From assembly GCF_025698545.1 (NCBI RefSeq), contig NC_068567.1, positions 2,666,001-2,730,000 of the forward strand: DNA of 64,000 nucleotides, given 5' to 3'. Position 1 is the first letter of the stretch. Each line of letters starts with the position of its first letter. The translations under genes were made by a program, and so were the position numbers. This document shows positions 1 to 10,199 of the stretch, in pieces. The stretch is from Gossypium raimondii (Eukaryota; Streptophyta; Magnoliopsida; Malvales; Malvaceae). The notes below the pieces were generated by a model. That model saw nothing but the letters and a program-made list of their open reading frames with translations, did not search any database and was not told where the DNA came from.

Positions 1-285
1 CACGGGATATCAGCAGCGGCCGGAAAAGCTGGTGCCATTGTAGGCTCATTAGGGTTCTTGTATGCTGCACAAAGCACAAATCATGATAAGGTTGATAAAG
101 GTTACCATACTGGTATCGGAGTTAAAAATGCACTGATCGTGCTTGGTGCAGTCAACTGTCTGGGCATGCTTTTCACTCTTTTAGTACCTGAAACCATGGG
201 GAGATCATTGGAAGATATAACAGGTGAAAATGAAGAAGATAACGGGTATGAGCAGAGATTTTCTGTTGAAAAAGTTCCAGTCTGA
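1..285 (+). CDS. High-affinity phosphate transporter PHT1, 3' end only
   Basis: The reading frame is open from base 1 and stops at 283-285, giving the last 94 residues of a PHT1-type H+/phosphate symporter of the major facilitator superfamily, normally in the plasma membrane. It covers the last two membrane helices and the hydrophilic tail (start [15 protein letters not shown], end VEKVPV). It aligns almost residue for residue with the end of the complete copy at 6413-8008; differences cluster in the tail ([14 protein letters not shown] here, [13 protein letters not shown] there). Same strand and about 6 kb apart, so the two are a tandem duplication. The rest of the gene lies outside the window; nothing suggests it is broken. 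Confidence 0.93.
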   Translation, partial: HGISAAAGKAGAIVGSLGFLYAAQSTNHDKVDKGYHTGIGVKNALIVLGAVNCLGMLFTLLVPETMGRSLEDITGENEEDNGYEQRFSVEKVPV

Positions 286-1854
286 GCTATAGCAAGTTCA
301 ACTAGGATGTTTAAGATCATAAACTGAATAAGACCATAACAAGGACAAGGAATTGAAGTAATAGTATAATATTGTTTTTAAAATATATATTTATAAATTA
401 TTTATAAACATATTTTTTGTATATATAATTCCTTAATATTTAATATATTTTAGGTACATATATTATTCATATTTATATGATTTTATTATATTTTATATTC
501 CATATAGAGACTATACATTATTATTATAAGAATTTTTTTAATTCAGGTTGTGATTTTTTTACGTGTCCTTAAATTATGTTTAAAATTTTTAAAATAAATA
601 AAATATATGGTAAAATCACCCGCTTGTGATAAAAATTTACATCAATATATTAAATTATTATTATTAAGAACTAACTCTAAAACATAAAATAGTGAACGTT
701 TATATCTTTTATGCCCTTAATAATTTTTAATGAAAACCAAATAATAATGACTTTTTTATTTTTACTATCAGTATTATTAAAATCCTTATTAAATTATATT
801 TTCTTAATTATTTATTAAAATAAAATTCCACATAAAATTTGTTATCTAAATAATTTTATTAAATTGAATATCAACTAATTTTTTTATTTTAAAGTTTAAA
901 TTAAAATTAGCTATTTTTAAAAATACTTATCTGAATCAAATATTTTTTTCAATTATTAATCAATTATTTTATTAATTATTTTTATTAAATTAATTAATAA
1001 AATATAAAATAATTTCATTAAAGGGTTAATATTTGGTACCTTTGTCAAGATGTTTTTTTAATTACACAAGCAAAGTTGAAAATTATCATGTGTTTCATTT
1101 CTTTTACATATTTTTCTAATATTTTAATATACTCTATGAACACTTGTCATCACCATATTCCTCCTTGTGGAATCCAAAATTCTATTGCTAATACATCAAA
1201 TATTTTCCTTATTAAATTAAATGTTAAATTGTTTTGTTTTTAATTTATTTATTGTATAATTAATTTATTTATTGAACTTATGTTCTTTATCCATTTAAAT
1301 ATTTTTCATGATAATTATAATATTTAGTTAAATATTTTAGTTATTATTATATTTCTTAACTCAGGTTGCACGTGAAGTAATCAAAATATATATTAATGTA
1401 AATAGAAAATAAAAATAAAAAATGTTTAATGTAATAAAATAATAGATTAAGGAATTTTAATTTATAAGAACTTTAATGCTAATGTTAATTAAAAATTAAT
1501 GTTTTACTGTGATAAAATAGAATTGAATATTTAATTTTATTTTATTGTAATAAAAATATAATTAAATAATTAATGTTTAAGTTTATAAAGGGTATATATC
1601 TTGTTTACAAATTTATTCAATATTTAGTTTAACAAAATTTTAAAAATTAAATAATTAATTTTAAAAATTATGAAGGATTTGTCATATGAGTCCACAAGTA
1701 TTTCAAGTCCCCTACTAAAGCTGCTGATTAGATTCGTTAAAAATAAAGTCTTTATCTTCAACTTCAAATGTTACTTCTGCTAGGTTGTAATTATTACGTT
1801 ATTTTATTATCAAAAAATTAAGAACCAATGATAAGTGAAATGGTGATAATTTAT
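286..1854. other. AT-rich intergenic stretch, no gene seen
   Basis: The first 60-100 bases are presumably the 3' UTR of the partial PHT1 gene. The rest is very AT-rich, with stop codons in all frames and no recognisable repeat boundary. Confidence 0.7.
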
Positions 1855-2470
1855 GGGCTTTTTAATCCATGAGTGAATTCTTGAAGAATAAAAATAGATA
1901 TAATGTCTCAGAAATTAATAAAGAAGAGAGTGATGGATTGACTCAAAAGAAAAATTGAAGAGAATAAGTGTCGATAATTAAAATTAAGGAAACTAAAGAC
2001 TTGAAGAGATTGTTAAAAACTAAAGAAAAGTTCGGTTTGGTTATAATTGCTTGTCAAAAACTTAAAAGAAAGAGAAAAATAAAAAGCAACTGGAGAAGAG
2101 AGATGCAATTACCAGTTACCAGAAATTAATGGAGAAGATAGTGATGAGTTGACTCATCAAGAAAAGTAAATGAGGGTACACTTTGGTGCAAAAATGTAAA
2201 TGAGACATAAAGTGTCACTTAATACACTAGTACTATATAATGATAATTCATGGATTTATTTATGTTATGTAACCTAAATTCTTTGAGTGTTAATACATAA
2301 TTAGGTCATGATTGAACTCTTGAAGAATGAAAATAGATATAATGACCTTAGAATTAATGGAGCAAATAGTGATGGGCTAACTCAAAAAATAACTAAAGAG
2401 GATAAGGATTCATAATTAAAAACAAGGAAAATGAAGATTCTTGAAGAGATCAACGATGCACTTTAGTCAA
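1855..2470. repeat. Degenerate direct repeat, about three units
   Basis: A segment reading 'gaa(t)taat(g/a)(g/a)ag' followed by 'agtgatgg' and 'ctca(a)aa' recurs near 1909, 2121 and 2348. The 1860-2030 and 2300-2470 segments are similar over their length, both containing 'ttcttgaagaat' and 'aaaatagatataatg'. The spacing is about 210-230 bp. No protein is encoded. It may be a tandem duplication or fragments of one mobile element. Confidence 0.6.
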
Positions 2471-2477
2471 AAGGGAT

Positions 2478-2897
2478 TGTTATGGAGGAGAGAGTGCCAA
2501 TTTCTGATTAACAAATGCGAGAAATACATTAATGTGTCTCTTGCTGATTCCAAATTTCAATCTGTGAAAATAGAACGTCGGTAATGACGATATAAAGAAA
2601 AGAGAAATAAAAATAAAGAACATATAGATTTTTACATGGAAACCCTTTCGGGAAAAAAACCACGGGTAGAGGAGAAGAAAATTCACTGTGTCGAATTCGA
2701 ATGATTACAAGAGGAATTTCGACTACATTTATTTATAGGTTAAAAAAAACTTAATTCTAATCAAAGTCAAATATATTATGTTAATAAATGTTAAATATAT
2801 TATACTCATAAATACTAAATCTTCTAGAAAGAAGATATATTTTGTTTAACTTGACTTGTAAGCAATCTCTTAGAATTTGGGTCACACAACTCTAACA
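2478..2897. mobile_element. Probable solo LTR, decayed
   Basis: The segment begins TGTTA and ends TAACA, the inverted terminal dinucleotides and extension typical of retrotransposon LTRs. It contains 'acatggaaaccctttcggg' followed by 'ccacggg', a type of motif found in plant copia-like and TRIM LTRs. About 420 bp. The flanking five bases (gggat, caacc) do not match, so no target-site duplication survives or the ends are misjudged. No internal domain or second LTR is adjacent. Confidence 0.5.
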
Positions 2898-3021
2898 CAA
2901 CCCATAAAAAAATTTGTACAAAAAATTAGAGAAGGCAATGAGGGTCAACAAACTCAATGGTGGATGGATTCAAGGATGAAAGGAATTAGGCAAGAGAGCA
3001 CCATTTTCCCCCTACCTTTTA

Positions 3022-3720
3022 TAGTTATTAAATCGTTAGCACCGTATAAAAACATTCCTCCTAGAGTAGTTGTTAATATAAATAACGAAAACTCTACTAT
3101 AGTCATTTTTGTACCTTCAATGTACTCTATGGATAGAGGAATACATAGAGTTGAACATACTAAAATAATAAATTGAAAGATTTCGTTGAAATTGTTCATT
3201 TAGAAATTTCCTGAAAAGCTAATCATAGGTTCTTCTCTCCATCGGAACAATAGGACCGTTATGCACATTACAAAACTTGTTGAAGAGATGAAATATAACC
3301 AAGGTATATCTTTTTTATCAGAGGTTGAATCGATCATTAGAAGAAGAATTAGGCCAAAAATTAGAATACATTCTGGGAAAACAAAACTTCCATCGAAGAG
3401 GAGCAAATGAAAGTCTTTCATAAAAATTCTCGTAGAATTGAGAATGAAGTTTTCATTCTGTACATGCCAGATCATCAATTAGTAATTGCATCCAATCTCC
3501 AAAAAAATCACAATTGTTTCGAACTTTCTATTTTTGGAATGAGAATATTTACGGAATCCCCATTAATAGGATCAAACCTTATTCAACGGTATTTACATGA
3601 GATTCCTCTTTCTTACTCTTAAGCAAGTCTCCAAGAGGACTTAGTTGATCCATGATTTATGTTTCAGCTTTCGTTTCCTTTTTGTTTGTTTCGAGAAATA
3701 TATCGATGAATTCCGATATT
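3022..3720 (-). pseudogene. ndhB: Nuclear insert of plastid DNA: 5' part of ndhB and upstream spacer
   Basis: On the minus strand, 3478-3203 reads as the N-terminus of plastid NdhB (NAD(P)H dehydrogenase subunit 2), starting one residue before [12 protein letters not shown] and continuing to [11 protein letters not shown]. The next codon is TAA where plastid genes have CAA (Gln). The frame then continues (NNFNEIFQF) to GANDLITI at about 3025, where similarity stops abruptly. Bases about 3480-3720 resemble the spacer upstream of ndhB in the plastid inverted repeat; the outer limit is uncertain. The premature stop, further substitutions ([11 protein letters not shown] for the plastid ECTEMAITEFLL type) and truncation within exon 1 show a dead NUPT rather than a working gene. 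Confidence 0.88.
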
Positions 3721-4654
3721 GCTTTATAACTCCTTTACAAATTGTAAGATTACAAAATTAATATATTAATAAAATTGTGTTTTAACTCTCAAACTTATCA
3801 CTTTCAAGAAAAATTTGGACTTTCACTTCTACCAATACCCAATCTCTAGAGGGGGATTGCCACCATTTTTAGTTTCATTGAAAAATATTGACAATGGACT
3901 GATTGTTCAAGCCGTAGCAATTTGTATCATACCCGACAAGTCAAGTGAGGTATACAAAATTGTTAAGTAAAATTCGAAAACAAAAGCACTTGAATAATAC
4001 AAACAATTCATCAATTGAACCTATAAAAGAAAATGGATCAATTAAACCGACCCTTTATCAGTTTATTATCTATAATTTTTAGATTCATCATTGGCCTATG
4101 GCATTAATTTATCAATTAATCCTCCACCTAATAAAACAATGTTATATGAAGTCCAAACTTTAATGCCCCTCTCATTTCTTTTGTATTCATATGCCTAAAT
4201 CAACTTTGATAATCTCAAAATATAAATTAATCCCAATATTGTTGTCTCTAATTTCTTGTGTTCGTGGGTCTATGTATGCCTTGACAACCTCAAAAAAATT
4301 ATTATTTTTGTCCAAGTCCTGTTTTCCTGGTCAATACAATATGCACTGTCAAGATAAGGTCTAAGTAGACAAACCCTTGTATACAATTGCCAGATTAAAG
4401 CATATAATTACAAAGGTTTGAAAAGAACTATATCATAGTTTTTGTAATTCTCAGTGGTGAATAATAAATAATAATTAACTATATGTCCTTAAAGAAGCAA
4501 TTGCTAAGGAATTCAATGCCCCTTAATTCAAGTCTCGGGTTCAAGCCTTGTGGGTGAAGAAGATAATTTTAGGAGAGCTTTGTACCCCATTTAGAGATCT
4601 AATCTAGCTCGACTCAAATTTTAGTTCAAACCCTACTTAATCTCAATAGAAAAT
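3721..4654. other. Intergenic, no gene seen
   Basis: AT-rich single-copy-looking sequence with no ORF of note. The stretch 4500-4620 has a 'ctcgggttcaagcc' motif that recalls a tRNA B box, but no fold or A box accompanies it. Confidence 0.6.
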
Positions 4655-5082
4655 TATTAAATTCTGTCATCAATCCCTATACTATGCATAAATTGTAGAT
4701 TTAGTCTTTGTACTTTAATTTGGTCATTTTTAGTCCTTGTACTTTATGAATTTTAAAATTTCAATCCTAAGCAAAAATTTTGCTATTTCCAAAATTTGAT
4801 GTAACAACATATTATCGTATATATAATATCACGTCACTTGCTATTTCCATGTATTAGTTATAAAAAAGTCAATTATGAATTTAAATTTGATGTCATTTAT
4901 ATCAAGACAGAAATTTCAAAAAAATTATAAAAAATAGGGACTAATAATGATCCAACTCAACCTTAGGCACAGTACAAGGACAAGCATAAAAAATTAACCA
5001 AACAATTTTAACTTCTACAAAATTAGAGTCTAAACCTATAACTTATACAAAGTTCAGGGACTAATAGCATCATTTAACCCCC
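4655..5082. mobile_element. MITE-like element with long imperfect terminal inverted repeats
   Basis: The left end ('tcatcaatccctatactatg', then 'taaattgtagatttagtct') is an imperfect reverse complement of the right end ('agagtctaaacctataactt', then 'atacaaagttcagggactaa'). The body includes 'tttggtcatttttagtcctt' and has no coding capacity. A related copy lies at 16570-16935. Terminal repeats plus size near 430 bp indicate a non-autonomous DNA transposon; the superfamily was not determined. Confidence 0.65.
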
Positions 5083-5382
5083 AAAAAAACCATCAGAAGT
5101 AATTAGGTCAATCAGGTGGACTAGATTTTCCATCTTAGGGGAGCAAAATGACTTGATTCATTTAGCTGTTTCCTAAGAACTTGCTTGGTATTTCCCATCA
5201 AAGTTAAATAGATATATGTATTTAAACTTTTGTAATCATATATCTATGATTTTGTACTTTATGTTTTGTTTTTATGGATAAAATTGGTATACGATGGTCG
5301 CAATATATTCTATAATTCATCTAATTGTTTAACCTACACCATATATAAATTTTAATACATTCCTTTCATGTTCAATTTGGAA

Positions 5383-5725
5383 GGTTTAATTATACCCCAA
5401 CCCTTTATTTTTGGACTTTAAAATTTAGTCTCTTTACTTTTAATTTCAATAATTTAATCTCATTACTTTTTGATTTAATAATTAAAGTTCAATTGGTAAT
5501 ACTATGAACTAAATATATGTTATCAATTGAACTTTAATTTTTAAATCAAAATTTAAAGATTAAAATGTTTCATATTTAAATTTAATGAAAATCCATTAAT
5601 AGGTTATCATTTAGATTTTAATTTTCAAATCAAACAAGTAGATAGATTAAATTATTGAAAATAAAAGTAGAGTGATTATATTTTAAATGCTCAAGAAGTA
5701 TAGGGTCTGAAAGCAAAATTAAACC
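5383..5725. mobile_element. Foldback/MITE-like element upstream of PHT1
   Basis: The left end 'ggtttaattataccccaacc' and the reverse complement of the right end ('ggtttaattttgctttcaga') match imperfectly. Further in, 'ttttaatttcaataatttaa' pairs with 'ttaaattattgaaaataaaa'. No coding capacity. It ends about 270 bp upstream of the P1BS site of the PHT1 promoter. No clear target duplication. Confidence 0.6.
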
Positions 5726-5999
5726 ATATTTCGAATCGCTTTCACCAGCTATATATAGAAGAAATTTAATTATGTACTAATAAATTGACATAAAATAAAG
5801 AAATAATAAAGGGGAAAAAAAAACACCCACGAATCAGTGTTAAAATTAAGCTGTCCCTTTTGGTTTTGACATTGTCTAGGATTGTTGCCGTGTTGAACTG
5901 AAAAATGGGTAATATAAAGACATTATACAGAAGAAACAGCAACGCCATTGTTGTCAAATTCTATTTACTTTCTTGGTAATAATGAAAGGAACGAAAAGG

Positions 6000-6007
6000 G
6001 TATATGC
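6000..6007. promoter_or_regulatory. P1BS element (PHR1 binding site)
   Basis: GTATATGC fits the palindromic P1BS consensus GNATATNC bound by PHR1-type MYB factors under phosphate starvation. It sits about 50 bp upstream of the probable TATA box of the PHT1 gene and about 410 bp upstream of its ATG, a usual place for PHT1 promoters. The motif is short, so the support comes mainly from its position. Confidence 0.7.
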
Positions 6008-6049
6008 CATTTGATGCCCAAAGCTCATTCTTGGGGATTTAAGAGATTA

Positions 6050-6412
6050 TATGTATTTAAATACCTTAGACTTCTCCTTCACCAATCAACTCACAACTCA
6101 ATCACCTTACAAACTCGGGCCCTGTTTTCCCTTTTGCCTGTGCCTAGAAACAGGTATTTGTCTTCTAAAGGTCAGGAAATTCTGAAACTTTAAGAATTTA
6201 TGTAATAAAATGAACTACTAAAGACCGCTGCATGTGAAAAATGATGTTCACATCCTAAAATGAAAAGCCAAAACAGTTTGTTTTCATGGTTGTTCAACTT
6301 GGGGCTTTTTTCATTTTTATTTGACATGGGATTGTTTATTCAGAGAAAACCCAGAATTCTTATGTTTTGTTAATTTCTTATTTGATCTGGTTTCAGGTAA
6401 AAAAACACAGAA
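6050..6412 (+). promoter_or_regulatory. PHT1 core promoter and 5' UTR with leader intron
   Basis: A TATA-like 'tatttaaata' lies at about 6054-6063. The leader exon runs to 6153 and ends CAG before a GTATTT donor. The intron 6154-6396 ends in 'tggtttcag', 16 bp before the ATG. An intron just before the start codon is common in plant PHT1 genes. The leader was inferred from splice consensus only. Confidence 0.6.
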
Positions 6413-8008
6413 ATGGAAAATCAGCTTGGAGTTCTTAATGCGTTGGATGCAGCAAAGACACAATGGTACCATTTCACTGCAATTGTGATTGCTGGAATGG
6501 GTTTCTTCACTGACGCTTATGACCTTTTTAGCATCTCTCTTATCACAAAATTGCTCGGTCGTATTTACTACTTCGATGCACTTTCTGAAAAGCCTGGAAC
6601 TTTGCCTCCTCGTATTGCAGCTGCTGTTAATGGTGTGGCCTTTTGCGGAACTTTAGCTGGACAGCTTTTCTTTGGTTGGCTCGGTGATAAATTAGGCCGA
6701 AAACGAGTTTATGGACTCACCTTGATGCTCATGGTGATCTGTTCCATTGCCTCTGGACTTTCCTTCGGAAAGTCTCCACATGGTGTAATGGCAACCCTTT
6801 GTTTCTTCAGGTTTTGGCTTGGTTTTGGAATCGGTGGTGATTATCCCTTGTCAGCCACAATCATGTCTGAATATGCCAACAAGAAGACTCGCGGAGCGTT
6901 TATTGCGGCGGTTTTTGCAATGCAAGGATTCGGAATTTTAACAGGTGGGATTGTTGCTCTGATTGTGTCAGCTGCATTTGATCATGCCTACAAGGCCCTT
7001 CCATATAATGTTGACAAAGAACACTCAACGGCACCCCAAGCCGACTATATTTGGCGGATCATACTGATGTTTGGTGCAATTCCAGCTCTTCTCACTTACT
7101 ACTGGAGAATGAAGATGCCTGAAACAGCTCGTTACACCGCCCTGGTAGCCCGAAATGCTAAACAGGCAGCTGCAGACATGTCTAAGGTCTTGCAGGTGGA
7201 TCTCAATGCGGAACAAGAGAAGGTGGATAAGATAGGGATAGAACCATCCAACTCTTTTGGTCTATTCAGCAAGGAATTTGCCAAACGCCATGGATTACAC
7301 TTGCTTGGAACAACCTCAACTTGGTTCTTGTTGGACATTGCCTTTTACAGTTCCAATCTGTTCCAAAAAGATATCTTCAGTGCTATTGGGTGGCTCCCGA
7401 AAGCTGAAACCATGAGTGCAACTCACGAGGTTTATCGTGTTGCCAAGGCTCAAACACTAATCGCACTTTGTGGCACGGTCCCTGGCTACTGGTTTACCGT
7501 AGCATTCATTGATCACATCGGCCGGTTCGTAATCCAATTGATGGGCTTCTTCTTCATGTCTGTGTTCATGTTTGCTCTTGCCATCCCTTACCAACACTGG
7601 AAAACTCACAACGCCGGTTTCCTCATCATGTATTCATTGACCTTTTTCTTTGCGAACTTCGGACCCAATGCCACAACCTTCGTTGTGCCGGCCGAGATTT
7701 TCCCTGCCAGGCTGAGATCAACCTGCCACGGGATATCAGCAGCGGCCGGAAAAGCTGGGGCCATTGTAGGCTCATTCGGATTCTTGTATGCTGCACAAAG
7801 CACACATCCTGATAAGGTTGATAAAGGTTACCATACAGGTATCGGAGTTAAAAATGCACTGCTGGTGCTTGGTGCAGTCAACTGTCTGGGCATGCTTTTC
7901 ACTCTTTTGGTGCCTGAACCTAAGGGGAGATCATTGGAGGAGATAACGGGTGAAAACGAAGAAGACAAGGGACAGCAGCAGGCATCTGTTGGCAATGTAC
8001 CTGTCTGA
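6413..8008 (+). CDS. High-affinity inorganic phosphate transporter, PHT1 family
   Basis: Single-exon CDS of 531 residues, the usual PHT1 length (about 520-540). PHT1 proteins are plasma-membrane H+/phosphate symporters with 12 helices. Visible features: helix 1 with FFTDAYDLF (31-39), MFS loop motif GDKLGRKR (91-98), PHT1 signature [13 protein letters not shown] (141-153), a central hydrophilic loop (about 235-300), the second six-helix bundle, and an acidic tail. The start is the first ATG after the leader intron and aligns with the family N-terminus ([20 protein letters not shown]). A P1BS site upstream implies induction by phosphate starvation through PHR1. It is the downstream member of a tandem pair with the partial copy at 1-285. 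The frame is intact. Which paralogue (root uptake or mycorrhizal type) cannot be told here. Confidence 0.97.
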   Translation: MENQLGVLNALDAAKTQWYHFTAIVIAGMGFFTDAYDLFSISLITKLLGRIYYFDALSEKPGTLPPRIAAAVNGVAFCGTLAGQLFFGWLGDKLGRKRVYGLTLMLMVICSIASGLSFGKSPHGVMATLCFFRFWLGFGIGGDYPLSATIMSEYANKKTRGAFIAAVFAMQGFGILTGGIVALIVSAAFDHAYKALPYNVDKEHSTAPQADYIWRIILMFGAIPALLTYYWRMKMPETARYTALVARNAKQAAADMSKVLQVDLNAEQEKVDKIGIEPSNSFGLFSKEFAKRHGLHLLGTTSTWFLLDIAFYSSNLFQKDIFSAIGWLPKAETMSATHEVYRVAKAQTLIALCGTVPGYWFTVAFIDHIGRFVIQLMGFFFMSVFMFALAIPYQHWKTHNAGFLIMYSLTFFFANFGPNATTFVVPAEIFPARLRSTCHGISAAAGKAGAIVGSFGFLYAAQSTHPDKVDKGYHTGIGVKNALLVLGAVNCLGMLFTLLVPEPKGRSLEEITGENEEDKGQQQASVGNVPV

Positions 8009-8599
8009 GCCATGGCAAGAACCATTAAGATGTTTCATATCAAAAACAAAAACAAAATAAGAACATAACAGGAGATGGAATTGAAGGAGTTAAATAATGT
8101 TAGCATGAATTAATGATCATCTGATAGTACTTGAATTGCAGAATTATGTATTTGTAGTAATGATTTTGATTTGGGGCCACCCAGATCAAATTAATAATTT
8201 GATATATTATGTGTAACAGTGCTTAAAGTTTGGCCTATTTATATAACCACCATTAAAGATTGAATAAATGGACAACTATTTTCGCATATTATTTGAGTTT
8301 AACTTCAAAAATTTTCGAATACAATATTCAAATGGAGAATTTTTGCGCTAATTCTTTATAGAATAATTTAGAAATATTAGAAGATTGAGCTAGAACACAA
8401 AGAACTTAATTTTGTATATTTTATTTTGTATGCCTTGCAAATGAAAATTCATTTTTATTTATAGAAATTTTTGTAATTGTGAAACTTTGTAGTAATTAAT
8501 TTATGTATCTATGGTTTTGTGTTCTACTATTGTGTTAAGGTTTGGAGTTCTAGCCGCATCATTAAAAGTTTTTTTATTTTTAAAACAATCTCTATCCAT
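8009..8599. other. PHT1 3' UTR and AT-rich spacer
   Basis: The first 200-250 bases are probably 3' UTR (AT-rich, with 'aataatttgatat' stretches). The remainder contains no ORF or recognisable repeat boundary before the gypsy-type LTR. Confidence 0.55.
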
Positions 8600-9847
8600 G
8601 CGTTATATAGTTAAGTGCAATTCTGTGTAAATTTGTGTCAGGAATGTGCTTGTTGTTTCACTGGTTAAACATTTGGGCATGTGTCCAGGCCATGCGTGGC
8701 CATGTTAGCACAGGGTTCACACAGGCAACAAACACGAGCGTATGTCCAGGCTGTGTGAGGCACACGAGCAAGGACACGGGTGTGTGTCCAAGTTGTGTAA
8801 CTCATTGTTTACATTTTGGAACCACACAGGCATATGTTTAGGCCGTGTGGCTTACACTGGCAAGGATATGAGTGTGTGTCCAGGCTGTGTGACATAAAAA
8901 TAAGGTTTGAATCCTATTTTTGAGGATGTGAGTGTTGTCCAACACTAATATTGGTCTCCTCAATGTATGAATGTTTTGAATCTGGTTGTATAAGAACTCT
9001 CTGATGCTCTGTGACTGACACGTGAATAACATAACTGTATGTGTGTTCTGTGATAGTATTCTGATATTGAACTATACTATTTAATTGTGGAATAATCTGG
9101 AATGACTGTGCATGTTGTGGATATGTGTAAACTGCATTTGCATGGGTTGGGATATTGTGAAGAAGGAAGTACTCTGCTTTGAATTAGTGGCTAAGCCACA
9201 ATGCGGATGATTCTAAATCTGGTACTTTGTTGCATTTCGATTTAGCAGGTAAGCTGCGTATCTGTAATCGTGTCAGACAGACACTCTATGGTGTGTAGGG
9301 TTGGTTGGGCCTTTAACGCCCTTAACGGTGTGTTACGATGGCCGAAGATGGTGTGTAGCGATTAGGGGTAGGAATTCCTGCATAGGAATCTGATCTGTTC
9401 TGTAAATGAAACTGAAACTGTTTCCGCTTCTATAACTAATCTATTCTATATATGAACTGAAAAACCTTCTGTTGCTTAATCGAATCTTGTAATTCGAGAA
9501 TTATCTTTCATTAATGTATTTCAATTGAATGAATATCTTTACACACTGAATTCACAACTCATTTATTTATCAATTGGATTTCAGGTGGTTCTCAAACTTG
9601 AACAAGTCGGCACGATAGGAACTCGGTCAAGCTTTTACCTTTCGTTTAAATACTACTATCAAGAGCTTTCGGTATTCTATAACAATATGATGTTTGGGAA
9701 GATTGCATACTTACTTAATTATTAATATGGTGGATATTATGTGATGAAGGGTTTAGTTTTATTGCATTATAACTGTGAGATTTTAGAATCGATATTGTAA
9801 CTCTCTGGACTTAGTCTGGATGTTTAGGTTGGGTTTAGGGTGTTACA
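8600..9847 (+). mobile_element. Gypsy-type retrotransposon LTR, probably solo
   Basis: The 3' end 'gggtttagggtgttaca' is a typical gypsy LTR terminus, and 'ggatttcaggtggttctcaa' is the kind of leader/primer-adjacent sequence found in these LTRs. The 5' third is GC-richer and holds at least five degenerate repeats of 'gtgtccaggc(c/t)(g/a)tgtg' (near 8680, 8745, 8785, 8845, 8878). No gag or pol follows within 400 bp on either side, so it is best read as a solo LTR or a fragment. The left boundary is uncertain; no TGTAACACC start was found. Confidence 0.7.
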
Positions 9848-10190
9848 GTTATAATGTCTCAGTATATAAACATAACTATCCAATAGATACATTCTATGGA
9901 TGAACACGTTTTTTAAAAAGACATAACTATTCAATTAAGTGATATAACTTTTTGTATTCAAAAGGCATAACTTATCACCATGTAAAGTGACAACTTTTGG
10001 CCAAAAGTTCCAACTTTTTTGCTATTCACATTTCATTTGTAGCCATTAGAAAATTATATATGTTTTGAAAATATTCCAACAATCTTCCTTATTTTCAATA
10101 TATTCTAGATTTTGATAATTTTTGAAATCAATTGTATAGATGAATGTCTTACAATTGAACATTCACTTAGTAAAAACATGTAAAAGTTAA
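9848..10190 (+). mobile_element. Probable copia LTR or leader fragment
   Basis: AT-rich noncoding sequence with 'ttttggccaaaagttccaac' and 'aaaatattccaacaatcttc', directly before the copia pol remains and abutting the gypsy LTR end. It is plausibly the LTR of the copia element, with the gypsy LTR inserted in or next to it. No LTR ends could be fixed. Confidence 0.4.
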
Positions 10191-10199
10191 TCAAACATG

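Noticed and set aside
2954-3199. 81-residue ORF on the minus strand resembling NdhB
   Set aside because: It is the downstream half of a plastid ndhB fragment cut off by a stop and by non-plastid sequence after DLITI; not a separate gene.
4531-4560. Possible tRNA B box ('gggttcaagcc')
   Set aside because: No A box at the right distance and no cloverleaf; not a tRNA gene.
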